13,636 nucleotides of DNA from Candidatus Poseidoniales archaeon. GTDB taxonomy: Archaea > Thermoplasmatota > Poseidoniia > Poseidoniales > Thalassarchaeaceae. Positions 1 through 8,277 of the stretch are shown here, in pieces. Position 1 is the first letter of the stretch. Every line of letters starts with the position of its first letter. A program made the position numbers and the translations under genes. The stretch lies in assembly GCA_028821815.1 (NCBI GenBank), contig JAPKEY010000020.1, forward strand, positions 1 to 13,636. The letters run 5' to 3'. The notes under the pieces were generated by a model that saw nothing but the letters and a program-made list of their open reading frames with translations, was not told the DNA's origin and did no database searches.

Positions 1-696
1 GTAGGATGAAGTATCCAATATCCACATTGGATTAGAACCAAGGACAACTGATGTCATGTTGTACCAAGTAACTGATTCCGGTGATTCAATCCAAGATTGG
101 GTGCATGAAATTGCAATTTCACTGCTGTTGCTAATCGTCCATTGTGCCTCAGTGAGTCCACTATCATCCATTGCAATAGCGTGTATCGCAACAGCCCCTG
201 TCAATTTCTCAGGTGCATTCTCAAAGATGATGCGTGGGGCCAATTGACTCAATTCCTCATCTTGGGCGAATAGAATGAGTTGAGCCATATCAATCTGATT
301 ATTTACATCTATTGCTCTAATTTCAAGAAGGCATGAACAAGGGGTATAGGATGAGAAATTTAGATCTAACGAATACCTCCAAGCGTTGCGAATCGACTGA
401 TGTGAATCCTCCGTTTCAGTCAGGCTATCGATTAACTCTCCTTCATCAAATAAAGCCAATCCATTGAAAATTTTCCAAGTGAGTGATATCGGCAATTCTT
501 CATCAATATAGATGCCGGAAATGTTGAGGCTCAATTCGACAAACAGCCCTTGATTTTGGTCGATGATAATTTGGGGGGCATCATCTGGCTGTGGGTGGTG
601 TGGGGGGGTCTGGGAAGCATGCTCAGACATTCCAAGGGGTGTGAGTAAGAACAACGCGCACAAGGCCCAACCAAGGTGGCCTATTCCCTTCACCAT
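1..696 (-). CDS. Secreted protein with signal peptide, C-terminus cut by window edge
   Basis: The minus strand is open from an ATG at 696 to the window edge, giving 232 codons without a stop, so the gene is 3'-partial. A TAG lies in frame four codons upstream of the ATG. The N-terminus (MVKGIGHLGWALCALFLL) has a short basic start and a hydrophobic core, which is a good Sec signal peptide, with probable cleavage near residue 24 (GMS/EH). A Pro/His/Asp-rich linker follows at about residues 29-42. The rest alternates short hydrophobic and polar stretches, as in beta-sandwich (Ig- or cadherin-like) extracellular domains, with cysteines in a TPCSC motif and a later ISCTQSW and several N-x-S/T sequons. 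I recognise no specific family. It follows the TSP3-like gene after 79 nt in the same direction, so both may act at the cell surface. Confidence 0.72.
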   Translation of the reverse strand, partial: MVKGIGHLGWALCALFLLTPLGMSEHASQTPPHHPQPDDAPQIIIDQNQGLFVELSLNISGIYIDEELPISLTWKIFNGLALFDEGELIDSLTETEDSHQSIRNAWRYSLDLNFSSYTPCSCLLEIRAIDVNNQIDMAQLILFAQDEELSQLAPRIIFENAPEKLTGAVAIHAIAMDDSGLTEAQWTISNSSEIAISCTQSWIESPESVTWYNMTSVVLGSNPMWILDTSSY

Positions 697-740
697 GGTG
701 ATAGGGCTACCCGCACTGTTTTCAATCGTTGGTTTGATTG

Positions 741-758
741 AGCGCCCTTAAGGGCGCT
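741..758 (-). terminator. 18-bp perfect palindrome after the TSP3-like gene
   Basis: AGCGCCCTTAAGGGCGCT reads the same on both strands. It begins 17 nt past the stop of the TSP3-like gene (776) and ends 44 nt before the ATG of the next gene. As RNA it gives a GC-rich stem of about 7 bp. No T-run follows in the minus direction, so it is not a classical intrinsic terminator. It may be a 3'-end or processing hairpin, or an operator. The palindrome itself is certain; the role is inferred. Confidence 0.4.
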
Positions 759-775
759 TTCGATGCAACCCCTCC

Positions 776-3700
776 TCATTCGAAGTTGTCACAGTGCTGG
801 CCTTGGCCGGGGAAGCTGGTCGGTTCACGGGGGTTGGTGTACCATTTCTCTTCACACTTGTTGGTGTATCCATCTTGATCAACATCGATGATTGCATCAG
901 CAGCATCGAATGGATCGAATTGGAAGTAGTATTCCCAGCCAGATGCCATGTCATCATTGTCATGGTCTTGATAGAACACTTCCGGCCCATCTACAAGACC
1001 ATCACCATCAGTATCGTTCTGAACTGGACTGGTACCATTGAGAAGTTCCTCATAATTGGTGAAATTCTCCAAGTCATTGTAAAACTGTGCTCCATCATCT
1101 GTGGTTGGGTCAATGTGGCAGTTGAACGTTGTAGGGTCATTGTGAGATGGACAATATCGATTCAAGAGGCTGGTTCGATTCAAACCATCTTGATCGAAAT
1201 CTTCCTCACCATCTTCAATTCCTTCTAGGTCACTGTCAATCATGCTTGGGTCCATTGGTCCACGAGCACCGACTGCCTGCAATTCTTCGGAATTTGAAAG
1301 TCCTAATTCGAGGGCCTTGTCAGACCAGTAGACTTCCCAACCATCTGGTAATCGGTCTTGGTCAGTGTCATCATCGACAGGGTTGGTGTTCCAACGATCT
1401 GGTGCCTCCATGGCATTTGGAAGTGTATCATTGTCCACATCAAAACTGGCATCCGGTAGACTACCCATGGCTGGATCAAGTGCCCACCGACCTCCTTCTG
1501 ACGGCATTGAGAATCCAGTCAAATTCATTTCATGAACGAAATATTTTGGATCTGCTTTACCATCATTGTCAGCATCCCCTGCGCTGCCAGACCACTCTTG
1601 GATACCATTCAGGTAAATCCAGCCACCTGCGGACTTCTCACAGGATGAAGATTCACACCCAATTGGCCGCCAAGGACTCATGGAAATCCACAATGAATGT
1701 GAACGCGTGTTTTGCGTGGTTGATTCCACCTGCATTTCCCATCCATCTAGCATTCCATCGTTGTCTGTGTCGTTAACAAGTGGATTCGTTGCAGACTGCC
1801 ACGGGCGTGGAATGAATAGAACTTCATCGCCATCATTCAGAGTGTCATTATCTGTGTCGGAATTATTGGCGTGGGTGATGTATTGATCGAGGCCTAGCGC
1901 AATTTCTTCACCATCTTCAAGACCGTCATTATCAGTGTCAAACATGGATGCATTGGTCGTATACGGAACCCCATCCCAGACAAATCCGTCAATTGCTTCT
2001 GTATAATCTTCAAGATTGTCACTATCTGTATCCCTGTTGCTTGCATTGGTATACGTGATGTAGTATTCGCGACTGTCATTGAGTCCATCACCATCTGTAT
2101 CGAAAACACCTGGGTCACTGGTCACATGAACTTCGTTGACACCACGATTGACGACTCGTATGGTCCAGCCCATGACTTCAATTCCATCGAGCAAGCCATC
2201 ACCATCAGTATCAGGGTTGAGTGGGTCACTGGAACGACCATCGATGACACCATCACCATCTCGATCACGAGCTTCGTATTCATCGAGGTTTGTGAACCGC
2301 TCATTGTGTTCGACAATATTCATCCAAACAAAACTGCGCTCTGTAATCTCTTCATTGATTTGTGCAGAGATTGAATAAACAAATCCGTCACAAGGAGCAG
2401 AAAGTGGAATGAGTTCGTATTGTGAACCTCCTGAACTAGCCCCTGACAAAGTCACCTTGGCCCATGCAACCGTTTGATTTGCAGTTACTTCTTGATAGGG
2501 TTCGACAGAAATTGCATGTACACGCGCGAACCCATCAAAATCCGAAAGTCTCACATCACCGTTGCCATTCTGATCAAATCCATCATGATCAGGATCATCG
2601 TTACCATTGCTACCGTTACGTGGATTCAATCCATTGTTGGCCTCCCAACCATCTGGCATGAAATCATCGTCAGAATCAGCATCAGTTGGATCTGTGAACT
2701 GAGATGGACCCCAAGTGTAAGCCACCTGATACTCTTCAACGTTTGACAATCCATCTCCGTCGGAGTCTGAAAATGAATCAGTGGCGTTGGCAGGGTCGAG
2801 AATCTCAACATAGCAGAACTCAAATCCATCTGGCATTCCATCACCATCTGTATCCCAGTCACCTGGGCCATTTGCGCGTCCATCATTGTCCATATCTTCT
2901 TCAAACCAGGCGAGGTTATCCTCACTTTGGCGAGCTTGCGTGAAAGGCGCTGAAATCGACATGGAATTGACAACATTTCCACAATATGAGTCGATATTAA
3001 TATTGCCAAATGCAACCTCTACCTCATCACCAATCAGGTCGCCGTCACTGTCCATTGACCACGGATCTGTACCATATCGTTCCTCAATGTAATTCGGCAT
3101 TGTGTCCCCATCAACATCGAGCACAGTGTCGCATGAATGACGATCGGTGAAAGAATCCTCTAGGAGGTTCCACTCATCCATTCCAAAGGCTGCAATCCAG
3201 TCCGCCTCAACTTGGGGGCTGAGAAGACTGCAGTCCCAGTTTGCATCTGTTGGATTCATCAGTAAGAAAGGGATGCCATCAGCACCAATTTGTTGCTTCT
3301 GGTGGAGAACTTCCCAACCATCGTTGAGGCCATCCGAGTCACTGTCTCGAAGATTAGGATTAGTTCCATAGAATGCTTCCTCAGCATTGGGCAAACCATC
3401 GCGGTCAGGATCACCCATGGGGCCATTATCCGGATCGGGAAATGTCTCATTATTTTCACCGCTTGTGACATCATCTTCATTCGGATTCTGACTTGATTCA
3501 ATCTCCCCAAAATCTGCATCCCCATCATCGAGTGGGTCGAGGTCATTGGCCACTTCCCATCCATCGAGTAGACCATCCCCATCCGTATCATCATTGTCGA
3601 AATCAGTGCCATATTGGGTAATTTCCATTCTATCGCTGAGACCATCCTCATCGTAGTCCGCGCCTTCTTGCTGAGTTTCATCTTCAGGTGCTTGGATGTC

Positions 3701-3829
3701 ACCCCCTGCTCCTTCAAACCCGGCAGAGTCGAGTGTTTCTAGTGCTGAACCAACAATTGTATACATGCCGGCTAAGCAGATTGTTGCAGTAATTGCGACG
3801 ACAGCCCACTGATTGTGATTGAGTCCCAT
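776..3829 (-). CDS. Giant secreted TSP3-like calcium-binding repeat protein, membrane-anchored
   Basis: The protein has about 1017 residues. It opens with a hydrophobic segment at about residues 8-30 (WAVVAITATICLAGMYTIVG), read as an uncleaved signal anchor or signal peptide, then an acidic linker. From about residue 58 almost to the C-terminus I count about 26 motifs of the type DxDxDGLxDGWE, as in thrombospondin type 3 and related bacterial and archaeal Ca2+-binding repeats. Pairs are often spaced by GTNP- or NP-type segments. Two stretches without repeats (about 434-520 and 701-752) look like inserted beta domains; the second holds a closely spaced cysteine pair. There are about 15 N-x-S/T sequons, and composition is strongly acidic. 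The expected location is outside the cell, stiffened by Ca2+. The start was chosen because GGAG lies 9 nt before the ATG at 3829. ATG at 3838 and GTG at 3844 are in-frame alternatives, adding 3 and 5 residues. The ligand is unknown. Confidence 0.85.
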   Translation of the reverse strand: MGLNHNQWAVVAITATICLAGMYTIVGSALETLDSAGFEGAGGDIQAPEDETQQEGADYDEDGLSDRMEITQYGTDFDNDDTDGDGLLDGWEVANDLDPLDDGDADFGEIESSQNPNEDDVTSGENNETFPDPDNGPMGDPDRDGLPNAEEAFYGTNPNLRDSDSDGLNDGWEVLHQKQQIGADGIPFLLMNPTDANWDCSLLSPQVEADWIAAFGMDEWNLLEDSFTDRHSCDTVLDVDGDTMPNYIEERYGTDPWSMDSDGDLIGDEVEVAFGNINIDSYCGNVVNSMSISAPFTQARQSEDNLAWFEEDMDNDGRANGPGDWDTDGDGMPDGFEFCYVEILDPANATDSFSDSDGDGLSNVEEYQVAYTWGPSQFTDPTDADSDDDFMPDGWEANNGLNPRNGSNGNDDPDHDGFDQNGNGDVRLSDFDGFARVHAISVEPYQEVTANQTVAWAKVTLSGASSGGSQYELIPLSAPCDGFVYSISAQINEEITERSFVWMNIVEHNERFTNLDEYEARDRDGDGVIDGRSSDPLNPDTDGDGLLDGIEVMGWTIRVVNRGVNEVHVTSDPGVFDTDGDGLNDSREYYITYTNASNRDTDSDNLEDYTEAIDGFVWDGVPYTTNASMFDTDNDGLEDGEEIALGLDQYITHANNSDTDNDTLNDGDEVLFIPRPWQSATNPLVNDTDNDGMLDGWEMQVESTTQNTRSHSLWISMSPWRPIGCESSSCEKSAGGWIYLNGIQEWSGSAGDADNDGKADPKYFVHEMNLTGFSMPSEGGRWALDPAMGSLPDASFDVDNDTLPNAMEAPDRWNTNPVDDDTDQDRLPDGWEVYWSDKALELGLSNSEELQAVGARGPMDPSMIDSDLEGIEDGEEDFDQDGLNRTSLLNRYCPSHNDPTTFNCHIDPTTDDGAQFYNDLENFTNYEELLNGTSPVQNDTDGDGLVDGPEVFYQDHDNDDMASGWEYYFQFDPFDAADAIIDVDQDGYTNKCEEKWYTNPREPTSFPGQGQHCDNFE

Positions 3830-3844
3830 GTGATTCATCTCCAC

Positions 3845-3861
3845 AGGGTGCGTAGCACCCT
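3845..3861 (-). promoter_or_regulatory. Hairpin in the leader of the TSP3-like gene
   Basis: Perfect 7-bp arms AGGGTGC/GCACCCT enclose a 3-nt loop. On the minus strand the hairpin is followed directly by GTGGAG, the likely ribosome binding site, and by three in-frame candidate starts (GTG 3844, ATG 3838, ATG 3829). Its position just upstream of the start points to a leader hairpin rather than a terminator of the gene ending at 3950. No function is demonstrated by sequence alone. Confidence 0.4.
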
Positions 3862-3911
3862 TCTAATCTCTACCGACAATACACTTCACACTTAATGCTT
3901 GAGTGGGTTCG

Positions 3912-3930
3912 TGTGGCGCAAAATCGCACA
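3912..3930 (-). terminator. Imperfect hairpin after the 367-residue gene
   Basis: On the minus strand TGTGCG pairs with CGCCACA (one bulged base) around a U-rich ATTTTG loop. It starts 19 nt past the stop at 3950, similar to the spacing of the other post-stop inverted repeats here. It is a weak stem of six pairs, and the 3'-end role is inferred. Confidence 0.25.
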
Positions 3931-3949
3931 ATCTAAAGCCAAAATAACT

Positions 3950-5053
3950 TCATCCTGCAATTTCCCGCCGACTTTCTAATTTGATGCAATGTCCGGTGTC
4001 ATCTGACGACCATGTCGCCTTCGCGGCACGCCCTTCCGCACGCTCCCAGCAGCCAATCAGGCGTCCAACAACTATTGCTGGATGCAAAGCCGCTGAAATA
4101 CGCAATTCCACCCCACCATAATTGTCAATTCCAGCCGACTTGATAACCCGACCTAAGCCATACTGGACTAAATGACGATTGGAAACCGAAATCCAGTGTT
4201 CAACTTCGGCCACGAGAACCAATTCCCCCGAGGCCAGAAACTGTCGCCTAGCCGCCTCAGCCATTGCATCCCACAACACAATCTGTTCAGGCTCGGATAT
4301 CCCCATCCATTCCGTTCGTGAATCCGTTGATCGGGGCGTATCTGTTAGGTATGGAATTGCTAGTGTTTCAAATCGAATCAAGAGGTCCCGTTGCAACATT
4401 AAAGTCCGATTCCCTTCCACCGTCCATACCCCATCAGCTTCATGACGGGCACGATTGTAAAGGCATTCTTGATTAGTCATTTCACCTTCGACATCCGTCC
4501 AAGATATAGTGATATTTTTTGGGGCGGGAATTTTCCTTGGGTCATGCGTAGATTGGACAATGGTTTCACCTACACCACGGTCTGACCATTGGAATCTAAA
4601 TCGCCTATTTTCGATGCATTCCCATGCCGCATTCCCCATTCCTGCTGCGATTGTTGTATGACATCGATTGGCGACGAGTAGCATTGCTCCTTCGGACGAG
4701 GTTTCCAGCATGGCAAGTTGGCCCAAACCTCGGATACTCCAATCTGAATTTACCGTTGCAATCCTTTTCTTTTGCTGCCCAATCCAGGATTTGGGCAAAG
4801 TTGGAGCCAAACTCCAGCGCCATTCCTCCGATTCAGCAGCAGCATAGGCCAACCTACGGCCGAGTGTTTGGTTGGTGACTGCTTCCATCTCCGCAAACCA
4901 TCTTTCAAAGGCGGGTAGTGTTGTACACCAAACGGGTGTGTTTCCAGCATTAGTGTCAATGATAAAACCGACATCATTCGGCGTATATCGGTGGCTTAAT
5001 TTTTCTATTAGCCATGGTGTTGATTCATCCATCGAATCGTCGACAAGTGGCAT
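3950..5053 (-). CDS. Unknown 367-residue soluble protein with internal duplication
   Basis: I do not recognise a family. There is no signal peptide or membrane segment, so it should be cytoplasmic. Two halves align. Residues 132-165 and 324-357 share H-x2-I-x2-G-x5-W-E-x2-E-x-R-x5-W-S-x4-G-x2-I with identical spacing. Upstream of these a GLG motif (109-111 and 299-301) and a preceding W-containing helix (about 51-78 and 261-287) also correspond. The protein is therefore probably two copies of a domain of roughly 120-150 residues. There are six cysteines (43, 131, 146, 197, 335, 356), with C146 and C335 flanking the shared WE motif. The order of helix, GLG, beta strands and C-terminal Gly faintly recalls V4R-type ligand-binding domains, but this is not enough to name it. 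It starts 9 nt after the stop of the large membrane protein, so the two are almost certainly cotranscribed. Confidence 0.8.
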   Translation of the reverse strand: MPLVDDSMDESTPWLIEKLSHRYTPNDVGFIIDTNAGNTPVWCTTLPAFERWFAEMEAVTNQTLGRRLAYAAAESEEWRWSLAPTLPKSWIGQQKKRIATVNSDWSIRGLGQLAMLETSSEGAMLLVANRCHTTIAAGMGNAAWECIENRRFRFQWSDRGVGETIVQSTHDPRKIPAPKNITISWTDVEGEMTNQECLYNRARHEADGVWTVEGNRTLMLQRDLLIRFETLAIPYLTDTPRSTDSRTEWMGISEPEQIVLWDAMAEAARRQFLASGELVLVAEVEHWISVSNRHLVQYGLGRVIKSAGIDNYGGVELRISAALHPAIVVGRLIGCWERAEGRAAKATWSSDDTGHCIKLESRREIAG

Positions 5054-5062
5054 CTCATCATC

Positions 5063-8000
5063 TCAAGAAAAATCTTGGAATTCATCAGATTCCTTATCTT
5101 TTATTCGCTTTGGTTTCTTGGTTGGCATTCGCGAAATATTCTGAATGCGTTGAACTTGTTCTGGGCGTGATGTAGGTCTGCGACCAGTCCCCTCATCTGG
5201 ATTCGAGTATGTGGGGATTCCACGTTTGTCTGGTCGTGTGTCCATAATTGGGCGTCGATCTTTCTGTTGACCAGATTGTAATTGGCCACTTTGAATCCCA
5301 AGGCTGCGTCGGTGTGCACCTCTGTAGGCAGCGGGGCCAATCAAACGCTCAAGTGTTCTCATCCCTCTGTCAACAGGTTTCGGCCTCTTAGTCCACCAGC
5401 GTTCTGGAAGCGGTTGTGCACGTGCAAGGCGACTCGATTTCAAATCCCGCATACGATTTCTCAACCGATTCTTAAATTGTCGATCTCGTTCTTTCGGTAA
5501 TCTGACAACTAGCCACCCAGGAAACCCAATATCAAACACATTGCCATTCACAGTGACGAGCAAACCCTTCAGCATGAGATGATTCCCAATAGGCATTTTA
5601 TTTCCATCACCTGAAACCTTGTAACTCTTCATTTTCCGCGCATAAAGCATCATTGCACGCTGATCACGATGTTTGATAATTCGACGCTGCAGGCGTCTGA
5701 ATCGACGTGTAAATAGGTGCAAACCAATCAAAGCAATTGATGTCCCCGAACCGATAAGCAAATTTTGATCAGTTTCAATCCACGCAAGCCAGCCGATTAC
5801 AATCCATGTCGGGAGGAGTACAGCCCAATTGATGAGGACCATGACGAGAGGTGGTGCATAGACTGGTGGCACCCCTCTTTCGAGAGCCTCGTGTGCGACG
5901 ACCATGACATTGGCATTAAGCGCTTCATCCATCCCCTTGCGCGCATTTAGAGCTGCAAATGGATTGACAGGGGCGTCATCAATCCATGCGGCTTTTTCGG
6001 CAGCAGTTCCGATTGCCAGAGCAATTTCCAATTCATCAGCATCAGCCTGAAATCCTAGAATTCCACCAAGTGCTTGTACACGTGGGTCTTCTGGACTAGA
6101 TTCATTGACTTCTTCAAACACGTCAAGAGCGTCAAACCATTCACCTAAATCAATCATGCACAATGAACACGCAATGCGGGCCAATGTTGAATCGGGGTGT
6201 GCCCTGACTAGGTCAAGACAAAGGTCGAGGGCTTCCTCACTCCGTCGCTGTGCACGGAGCATTGCTGCACTGGCGATTTGTGCATGGAGGGACAATCGAT
6301 CATTGTGTGCAGCGCCAATTGTTGTATCTGGTGACCATGACTTGAGTCGTTTTTGCATATCGCGCAGGTGGTCGATTGTTGAGTTATTTTCCCAATCATA
6401 TAAGTCATCAGAACCAACACGACCCGCCCAAGGGTCAAGCCATTCCAGCGTCAATGCTAGCAGTTCAGGCTCATCATATCCTTCGGGTTGTTCCATTCCA
6501 CGCAGTGCCTCTTTGGCAGCATCGAATCGACGACAGGCAATGTGACCCGTTGCGACAATCATTCGTGCTTCATCATCTTCCCCACCTTGTAGTGCCAGCA
6601 CTTTCCGTGCCTCCTCAATAGCCCTTGGCCAAAGTCCGCGCAGGGCGGATTCAATCATCCTAGCACGCCCCTTTTCAAGACGAACAACGGCTTTGTCGCC
6701 GTCAATTTTCTCTGTTTGGAAATTTCGCAGAGTTGCGATATCATCAGATCTCGCAGCAATTTCGATATGGTCACGCATCCAGTCACCACCACCTGCCATG
6801 ATTACACCCTCGCGTCGTTCATCAGGGGACAGATCGAATTTGAGACTTCGAAGATGGCTAAACCGAGTGCTAGAAAGAATCCAAGTGAGTAGAAAAATAG
6901 CCTGACCTGCAGCGATGAATTGCCATGTACTTTGAAGTAATATTTCTTCGCTGATAGTATCGCCATAGGGCATTAATTGACCAAATTCTTTGTAGGTTTG
7001 GAGTACCAGTAGCAAAACGACATAGCCTGAAAACCCAGCCAATCCAAAGAAGAGTATACGCCCTTGAACCTCGGGTTCAGTACGAATATCTCTAGGCTGT
7101 GCTAGAATCACCCCCCCGACACCTGCAAATGTTTGCCCGCCGAGAAATAAGTTACGGGTCAATTCAAAGATGAAAGCAAGACCCACAATTGCCACATTGA
7201 GCATCAAATACGATGCCAAAACCTCTTGCAGTGTTTTTAGGGAGATGATTTTGCGCATTATTTCGGAATTTTCTACCATTGAATATATGGCTTCACCAAG
7301 AATTCCACCAACATCCAATAGGCGATCTGCATCCGCCGGTTGATTGATGATCACATGAATTAGTGTGACGATGCCATTGATTGCTGCAAGTGGCATTGTT
7401 GCAAGGAATACCACTAGGAAAAGCGAGATTAGTCGGCGAAAGAATCGGGGGCTATCTGGGTCGATTGGTGTTTTCCAGCCCTTTGCAGTTCGCCATTTTG
7501 AAAGGAGAAGTGTGTTCCAAGAAGCCCCCAAGATTCGGCCATAGGCAAAAATGGTTGGTGACATAAACACAAGTAATGCGTAACCTGCCCATTGTATCAT
7601 TATCGTTGAATCATAATAACCATTGGAATTCGCCACAGTCCAACCATAGTACACAATTGATGATAAAATCAGAATCATAGCAGTTGCAGTCCCAAGATAA
7701 CCGAAAACTTGCGCTGAAATTTTTTGATGTATCAACCGTTTATTCGTCGCCCGAATTTGTGCATACATAGTGACAATTGGAGAAACGAAAATTGGTACAG
7801 CCACAAATACAATCGTTACGTAAACGATCGGTTTGTAAAAAGTTCCAGGACCAATTAGTAATTCAGCAACAATGAGCATCACGCCACCCATAGCCATCAG
7901 ATATGACATCACACCAAACGATACGCCACGCAAGCTCAAAAGTTCTTGAATTTGCATTTTCGTGCGCGTTAACCGATGGACCTCATACAGATCATCATCA

Positions 8001-8206
8001 ACTTCGAAGGCAACCTGGAGATTCCCGAGGCTAAGTGGGAGAATCCATTGCCATAGTGTGACTGTTCCAATCGATGCGGCAATAATGGGTAAAAGTAACC
8101 CCAAATCAATCGTATTGTAATCGACTAATACCACTTCAGCCGTACAGATGGGCAACAAGTAAATCAGCGATGCTAGTCCGAATAGCACATGACGAACGAC
8201 TCGCAT
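5063..8206 (-). CDS. Large polytopic membrane protein with TPR-like domain and basic tail
   Basis: The protein has 1047 residues and an unknown family. Hydrophobic segments lie near 7-25, 35-60, 95-119, 124-150, 167-192, 204-226, 259-288, 326-350, 383-405 and 428-447. A soluble region follows (about 450-780), with helical pairs resembling TPR repeats at about 514-570 and 641-719 (for example SEEALDLCLDLVRAHPDS). Two more membrane segments (about 785-810 and 815-832) come next, then a strongly Arg/Lys-rich tail to 1047, the last 80 residues probably disordered. Twelve membrane segments and the positive-inside rule put both the TPR region and the tail in the cytoplasm. The ATG at 8206 has AGGTGG (8214-8219) 7 nt upstream, a good archaeal ribosome site. 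The gene lies 71 nt after the aminotransferase and 9 nt before the duplicated-domain gene. A scaffold or envelope-assembly role is possible, but nothing names a substrate. Confidence 0.82.
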   Translation of the reverse strand: MRVVRHVLFGLASLIYLLPICTAEVVLVDYNTIDLGLLLPIIAASIGTVTLWQWILPLSLGNLQVAFEVDDDLYEVHRLTRTKMQIQELLSLRGVSFGVMSYLMAMGGVMLIVAELLIGPGTFYKPIVYVTIVFVAVPIFVSPIVTMYAQIRATNKRLIHQKISAQVFGYLGTATAMILILSSIVYYGWTVANSNGYYDSTIMIQWAGYALLVFMSPTIFAYGRILGASWNTLLLSKWRTAKGWKTPIDPDSPRFFRRLISLFLVVFLATMPLAAINGIVTLIHVIINQPADADRLLDVGGILGEAIYSMVENSEIMRKIISLKTLQEVLASYLMLNVAIVGLAFIFELTRNLFLGGQTFAGVGGVILAQPRDIRTEPEVQGRILFFGLAGFSGYVVLLLVLQTYKEFGQLMPYGDTISEEILLQSTWQFIAAGQAIFLLTWILSSTRFSHLRSLKFDLSPDERREGVIMAGGGDWMRDHIEIAARSDDIATLRNFQTEKIDGDKAVVRLEKGRARMIESALRGLWPRAIEEARKVLALQGGEDDEARMIVATGHIACRRFDAAKEALRGMEQPEGYDEPELLALTLEWLDPWAGRVGSDDLYDWENNSTIDHLRDMQKRLKSWSPDTTIGAAHNDRLSLHAQIASAAMLRAQRRSEEALDLCLDLVRAHPDSTLARIACSLCMIDLGEWFDALDVFEEVNESSPEDPRVQALGGILGFQADADELEIALAIGTAAEKAAWIDDAPVNPFAALNARKGMDEALNANVMVVAHEALERGVPPVYAPPLVMVLINWAVLLPTWIVIGWLAWIETDQNLLIGSGTSIALIGLHLFTRRFRRLQRRIIKHRDQRAMMLYARKMKSYKVSGDGNKMPIGNHLMLKGLLVTVNGNVFDIGFPGWLVVRLPKERDRQFKNRLRNRMRDLKSSRLARAQPLPERWWTKRPKPVDRGMRTLERLIGPAAYRGAHRRSLGIQSGQLQSGQQKDRRPIMDTRPDKRGIPTYSNPDEGTGRRPTSRPEQVQRIQNISRMPTKKPKRIKDKESDEFQDFS

Positions 8207-8213
8207 CGTGTTG

Positions 8214-8219
8214 CCACCT
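8214..8219 (-). promoter_or_regulatory. Shine-Dalgarno site for the large membrane protein
   Basis: AGGTGG on the minus strand ends 7 nt before the ATG at 8206. AGGTG matches the canonical anti-Shine-Dalgarno complement, and the site fixes the start of the 1047-residue protein. Confidence 0.6.
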
Positions 8220-8248
8220 TAGCACTGGTTCTAAGCGGTTGCGACTAC

Positions 8249-8269
8249 ACGCTAGCGTACATGTGTACG
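8249..8269 (-). terminator. Two overlapping palindromes after the aminotransferase gene
   Basis: ACGCTAGCGT (8249-8258) is a perfect 10-bp palindrome. CGTACATGTGTACG (8256-8269) has perfect 6-bp arms around TG. They share CGT (8256-8258), so the two RNA hairpins exclude each other. The block begins 8 nt past the aminotransferase stop (8278) and lies about 43 nt before the next ATG. A transcript-end or processing structure, or a paired protein-binding site, are both possible. Confidence 0.35.
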
Positions 8270-8277
8270 GAAGGGGT

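Noticed and set aside
794..1776. Plus-strand open frames of 144 and 209 residues opposite the TSP3-like gene.
   Set aside because: They are shadows of the Asp-rich minus-strand repeats: composition is unlike a protein, there is no ribosome site, and they overlap a convincing gene.
776..3829. Recurring ccatcaccatc-type DNA strings that look like a tandem or CRISPR-like repeat.
   Set aside because: They encode the DxDxDG motifs on the minus strand, vary in spacing and wording, and have no constant repeat/spacer structure.
3950..5053. Naming the duplicated protein a V4R-domain protein.
   Set aside because: The resemblance is limited to general order of helix, GLG and strands; the Cys pattern typical of V4R is not clear, so a name would be invented.
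5063..8206. A TadC/FlaJ-type secretion platform.
   Set aside because: It has too many membrane segments, and I see none of the GspF-domain motifs.
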